Source of the DNA: Actinomycetota bacterium
GTDB taxonomy: Bacteria; Actinomycetota; Acidimicrobiia; Acidimicrobiales; Microtrichaceae
DNA length: 14,978 nt
Direction: 5' to 3'
Assembly (NCBI GenBank): GCA_005777415.1
Contig: SXMI01000248.1
Location: 1 to 14,978, forward strand
The position numbers and the translations under genes are program-made. The notes under the pieces were generated by a model. That model did not search any database, was not told where the DNA came from, and saw nothing but the letters and a program-made list of their open reading frames with translations. Positions 12,455-14,978 of the stretch are shown in pieces; position 1 is the first letter of the stretch, and every line of letters begins with the position of its first letter.

Positions 12455-14749
12455 TCACTGGCTCGCCACGATCGCCTCGGCCTCGGCCTCGGCGTCGACG
12501 ACCGGCTCGCCGGGCACGTCGACGTCGACGTGGTGCAGGGTCGCGGTGAACCCGAACCTACCCCGGTAGTCCTCGTCGGCCGCCGAGAAGTCCGGCGCCC
12601 AGCCGGCGGTCAGGCCGGCGCCCGTCAGCGAGAACCGGCTCCAGACCGTCCGGCGCACCTCGCCGCGGCCGACCTCCTCGCCGTCGACGCGCAGCACCGC
12701 GGCCGGGGGGTCGAACTCGAAGGCGAGCTCGTGGTCACCGGGACCGAGGGGCTCGATCCCGGCCTCGACCCGGTAGCGGCGCCAGCCCGCCAGGTTGTGC
12801 ACGTAGACCAGCCGGCTCGGGCCCCCGTCGGGGTCGCCCAGGAGGTGGAACGACCAGCCGCCCAGCACCGAACCCTGGTGGATGAGCACGCCCTGCACCG
12901 GTCCCTCGTGGTGTGCGTCGACGGTGACGTGCGCGGTCACGGTGTGGGCCCGGGCCCGCACGTTGACCGCCACGGACTCGGGCACCGGGGCGCGGCCCGG
13001 CCAGTAGCGGTAGCGCTGCCGCGGCGCGACGCTCGGGTCGCGCTGGAACACCAGCTCCGAGAACGGCCGGTTGTCGAGCGGCAGCACCTGGTTGCGTTCG
13101 GCCTCCTGCCACCAGCGCTCGACCATCGCCGCCAGCCGCTCCGGCTCGTCGGCCGACAGGTCGACGGTCTCCGCGGGGTCCGCCCGCAGGTCGTAGAGCT
13201 CCCACGGCACCCGGTCCAGCCCCGGTTCCTCGACCTGCACCTCGTGGTAGCGGACCGCCTTCCACCCGTCGTGGTAGAGCGCGCCGCACCCGAGCATCTC
13301 GGAGTACTGCACCGTGTGGACCTCGGGCGCGGCGGCCGAGGCGAACGTCGATGCGAAGCTCACTCCGTCGAGCGGCACCTGGGCCACGCCGGCGACCTCG
13401 GCGGGTGCCTCGAGTCCGATCAGGTCGAGCAGGGTCGGCAGGATGTCGATGGCGTGGACGTACTGGCGGCGCACCTCGCCCCGGACCCCGGCCGGGATGC
13501 CGGCGGGCCAGTGCACGATCAGCGGGTCCGCCACGCCGCCCTCGTGGGTCTCGCGCTTCCAGCGCCGGAACGGTGTGTTCCCGGCGACGGTCCAGCCCCA
13601 CGGGTAGTTGTTGTGCAGCCGGGGGCCGCCGATCTCGTCGAGGTGCTCGGCGGCCTCCTCGACGGTGCGCGGCAACGCGTTCCAGACCCGGCCGTCGTTG
13701 AGCGACCCGGTCGGCCCGCCCTCGGAGGACGCGCCGTTGTCCGACAGGACGACGACCACGGTGTCCTCGAGCTCGCCGAGCTCCTCGAGGCGGTCGACGA
13801 GTCGGCCGACCTGGTGATCGGCGTGGGACAGGAAGCCGGCGAAGGCCTCCATGTAGCGGGCGTGCACGCGCTGGGCCGTCTCGTCGAGGTCGGCCCAGGC
13901 GGGCACCCACTCGGGCCGGGCCGACAACACGGTGTGGTCGGGGAGGAGCCCCTCGGCCCGCTGGCGGGCGAGGGCGCGGTCGCGCCACTCGTCCCAGCCC
14001 CGGTCGAAGCGGCCTCGGTAGCGCTCGATCCACTCCGGCGGCGCCTGGTGGGGCGAGTGGCAGGCCCCGAGGGCGAGGTAGCAGAACCACGGCTTGTCGA
14101 CGTCGACGTGGCGCAGGTCCTCGACGTACTCGATGGCCCGGTCCGCCAGGTCGGCGCTCAGGTGGTAGCCCTCCTCGTAGGTGCTCGGCGGTTCGACGGC
14201 ATGGTTGTCGTGCATGAGCGCCGGGACGAACTGGTGGGTCTCGCCGCTGAAGAAGCCGTACCAGCGCTCGAAGCCCTTGCCGAGCGGCCAGCGCACCCGG
14301 GTGGCACCCAGGTGCTCCTCGTCCTCGGGGGTGAGGTGCCACTTGCCGACCGCCCAGGCGGCATAGCCGTGGGGCGTGAGCATGGCGGGCGCCATCGCGC
14401 ACGACGCCGGGATGCGGGCGTCGTAGCCGGGGAACCCGGTCGCGAGGTCGACGATGCGCCCCATCCCGACCCGGTGGTGGTTGCGGCCGGTCAGCAGGCA
14501 GGCCCGGGTCGGCGAGCACAGCGCCGTGGTGTGGAAGTTGGCGTAGCGCAGTCCACCAGCGGCGAGCCGGTCGAACGTCGGCGTGTCGATGTCGGAGCCG
14601 AAGCAGCCGAGCTGTGCGTAGCCGACGTCGTCGAGCACCACGACCAGCACGTTGGGCGCGCCCTCGGGTGGGCGGGGCTCCGGCGGCCAGTAGGCCTCGC
14701 TGTCCCAGTGGTACCGGCCGATGCGGCCGCGGAACTCCCCGGACTCCAT
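12455..14749 (-). CDS. Formylglycine-dependent sulfatase (arylsulfatase)
   Basis: A 764-residue sulfatase that hydrolyses sulfate esters. The alkaline-phosphatase-like core holds LVVVLDDVGYAQLG (metal Asp40/Asp41), LCSPTRACLLTGRN (Cys78 for conversion to formylglycine, Arg82), VGKWHLTP (Lys136, His138), ACHSPHQAP (His231), VVLSDNGASSEGG (Asp337, Asn338) and RRWKRETHEGG (Lys398). The C-terminal ~200 residues form a beta-rich domain (GPVQGVLIHQGSVLGGWSFH; VLRVDGEEVGRG) as in the long ~790-residue mycobacterial arylsulfatases. The catalytic set is complete. There is no signal peptide, so the enzyme should be cytoplasmic. A formylglycine-generating enzyme is needed but not present here. The ATG is preceded by GGGAGGA in duplicate. 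Confidence 0.95.
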   Translation of the reverse strand: MESGEFRGRIGRYHWDSEAYWPPEPRPPEGAPNVLVVVLDDVGYAQLGCFGSDIDTPTFDRLAAGGLRYANFHTTALCSPTRACLLTGRNHHRVGMGRIVDLATGFPGYDARIPASCAMAPAMLTPHGYAAWAVGKWHLTPEDEEHLGATRVRWPLGKGFERWYGFFSGETHQFVPALMHDNHAVEPPSTYEEGYHLSADLADRAIEYVEDLRHVDVDKPWFCYLALGACHSPHQAPPEWIERYRGRFDRGWDEWRDRALARQRAEGLLPDHTVLSARPEWVPAWADLDETAQRVHARYMEAFAGFLSHADHQVGRLVDRLEELGELEDTVVVVLSDNGASSEGGPTGSLNDGRVWNALPRTVEEAAEHLDEIGGPRLHNNYPWGWTVAGNTPFRRWKRETHEGGVADPLIVHWPAGIPAGVRGEVRRQYVHAIDILPTLLDLIGLEAPAEVAGVAQVPLDGVSFASTFASAAAPEVHTVQYSEMLGCGALYHDGWKAVRYHEVQVEEPGLDRVPWELYDLRADPAETVDLSADEPERLAAMVERWWQEAERNQVLPLDNRPFSELVFQRDPSVAPRQRYRYWPGRAPVPESVAVNVRARAHTVTAHVTVDAHHEGPVQGVLIHQGSVLGGWSFHLLGDPDGGPSRLVYVHNLAGWRRYRVEAGIEPLGPGDHELAFEFDPPAAVLRVDGEEVGRGEVRRTVWSRFSLTGAGLTAGWAPDFSAADEDYRGRFGFTATLHHVDVDVPGEPVVDAEAEAEAIVASQ

Positions 14750-14788
14750 CTCGTGTCCTCCCGGTGTGCTCGTGTCCTCCCGGTGTGC
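14750..14788. repeat. 19-bp tandem duplication carrying the sulfatase ribosome site
   Basis: The unit TCGTGTCCTCCCGGTGTGC occurs twice without a mismatch (14751-14769 and 14770-14788), immediately upstream of the sulfatase ATG at 14749. Each unit contains GGGAGGA on the minus strand, so the mRNA has two identical ribosome sites, one ~7 nt and one ~26 nt from the start codon. Confidence 0.9.
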
Positions 14789-14805
14789 AGGTCGCCACCC
14801 GGAGG

Positions 14806-14819
14806 TGACGCCGGCGTCA
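14806..14819. promoter_or_regulatory. Perfect 14-bp palindrome, possible operator of the sulfatase gene
   Basis: TGACGCCGGCGTCA is a perfect inverted repeat about 57 bp upstream of the sulfatase ATG. It adjoins the putative -10 (14824-14819) on its downstream side, i.e. it covers the expected transcription start. It differs from the CTAAC-N6-GTCAG site, so a different regulator would be involved. Confidence 0.45.
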
Positions 14820-14847
14820 GGCTAGTGACCCGGCACTACGGTGTCGC
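14819..14847 (-). promoter_or_regulatory. Putative sulfatase promoter
   Basis: On the minus strand GCGACA (14847-14842; 4 of 6 to TTGACA), a 17-bp spacer and TAGCCT (14824-14819; TANNNT) make a plausible sigma-70-type promoter reading into the sulfatase. The element lies within the 3' part of the S1-like open frame. Confidence 0.4.
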
Positions 14848-14978
14848 CCGATGGATCTCTCGTGACATAGCTGGTGAACGGATCATTGTCGAGCTGCTTC
14901 ACACCCAGGGAGATACGCTCCTTGTCGGTGTCAATGGCCAACACCACGGCATGAACCTCATCACCCTTCTTGTAGTCA
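14822..14978 (-). CDS. rpsA: Ribosomal protein S1-like S1-domain fragment, truncated at the window edge
   Basis: A 51-codon frame enters from the right edge and ends at TAG. Residues 1-37 read DYKKGDEVHAVVLAIDTDKE..., ERISLGVKQLDNDPFTSY, which is the end of an S1 RNA-binding domain closely resembling the fourth S1 domain of proteobacterial ribosomal protein S1 (E. coli has KKGDEIAAVVLQVD...ERISLGVKQLAEDPFNNW). After that the match fades (VTRDPSGDTVVPGH) and the frame stops, whereas RpsA normally continues with another S1 domain or linker. Codon use (GAT, GGT, ATT, TTG, TAT, AGA) is less GC-rich than in all neighbours. It may be a foreign remnant, an assembly chimera at a contig end, or, less likely, a native S1-domain gene. 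Confidence 0.6.
   Translation of the reverse strand, partial: DYKKGDEVHAVVLAIDTDKERISLGVKQLDNDPFTSYVTRDPSGDTVVPGH

Noticed and set aside
12475..12500. GCCTCG hexamer repetition near the sulfatase 3' end
   Set aside because: It only encodes an Ala-Glu run (AEAEAE) at the C-terminus; low-complexity coding sequence, not a repeat element.
12735..14798. 687-codon second minus-strand frame within the sulfatase
   Set aside because: A +1-shifted reading of the sulfatase gene, rich in Arg and Pro; the sulfatase frame has all catalytic residues.

Overview
The window is GC-rich, tightly packed bacterial DNA. Many genes start with GTG, several stop and start codons overlap in GTGA or ATGA, and two luciferase-like (F420-type) flavin oxidoreductases are present. 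This points to an actinobacterium. An uncultured member of the Acidimicrobiia is my best guess, but it is an inference from gene content and base composition, not from a marker gene. No RNA gene, insertion sequence, phage gene or CRISPR array is visible.

Layout. Positions 1-7379 hold one long minus-strand catabolic run. In transcription order it is: amidohydrolase A (7379-6168), a 3-hydroxyisobutyrate-dehydrogenase-like oxidoreductase (6171-5251), a DUF35 zinc-ribbon/OB-fold protein (5250-4807), an SCP-x/Ltp-type thiolase-like protein (4810-3656), a carboxymuconolactone-decarboxylase-family protein (3604-3212), a protein with two EthD-like halves (3198-2473), a luciferase-like oxidoreductase (2476-1574), amidohydrolase B (1498-329) and the N-terminus of a Baeyer-Villiger-type FAD monooxygenase (299 to beyond the left edge). 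Divergently, 7431-9848 encodes amidohydrolase C and an acyl-CoA synthetase. A crotonase-family gene (minus, 10631-9849) and an SDR dehydrogenase (plus, 10647-11384) diverge from a 15-bp gap. A minus-strand pair, sulfatase then a second luciferase-like oxidoreductase, fills 14749-11407. The last ~110 bp carry a piece of ribosomal-protein-S1-like coding sequence with different base composition, possibly a foreign or chimeric join.

How it may work together. The enzyme set suits stepwise breakdown of a cyclic, possibly sulfated, ketone- or acid-bearing compound such as a terpenoid, steroid fragment or alicycle. Steps would be removal of sulfate, alcohol/ketone redox (SDR, HIBADH-like), flavin-dependent oxygenation or reduction, Baeyer-Villiger insertion, C-C cleavage or decarboxylation (amidohydrolases, CMD protein), CoA activation, a crotonase step and an Ltp/DUF35 thiolase or retro-aldolase step. 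The substrate cannot be read from the sequence.

Regulation. A 16-bp imperfect palindrome, CTAAC-N6-GTCAG, occurs in the divergent promoter region at 7400-7415 and again ahead of amidohydrolase B at 1562-1577. It probably ties the operon, the divergent pair and the distal BVMO segment to one TetR-like repressor that is not encoded in the window. Several genes appear to be read from leaderless or near-leaderless mRNAs.
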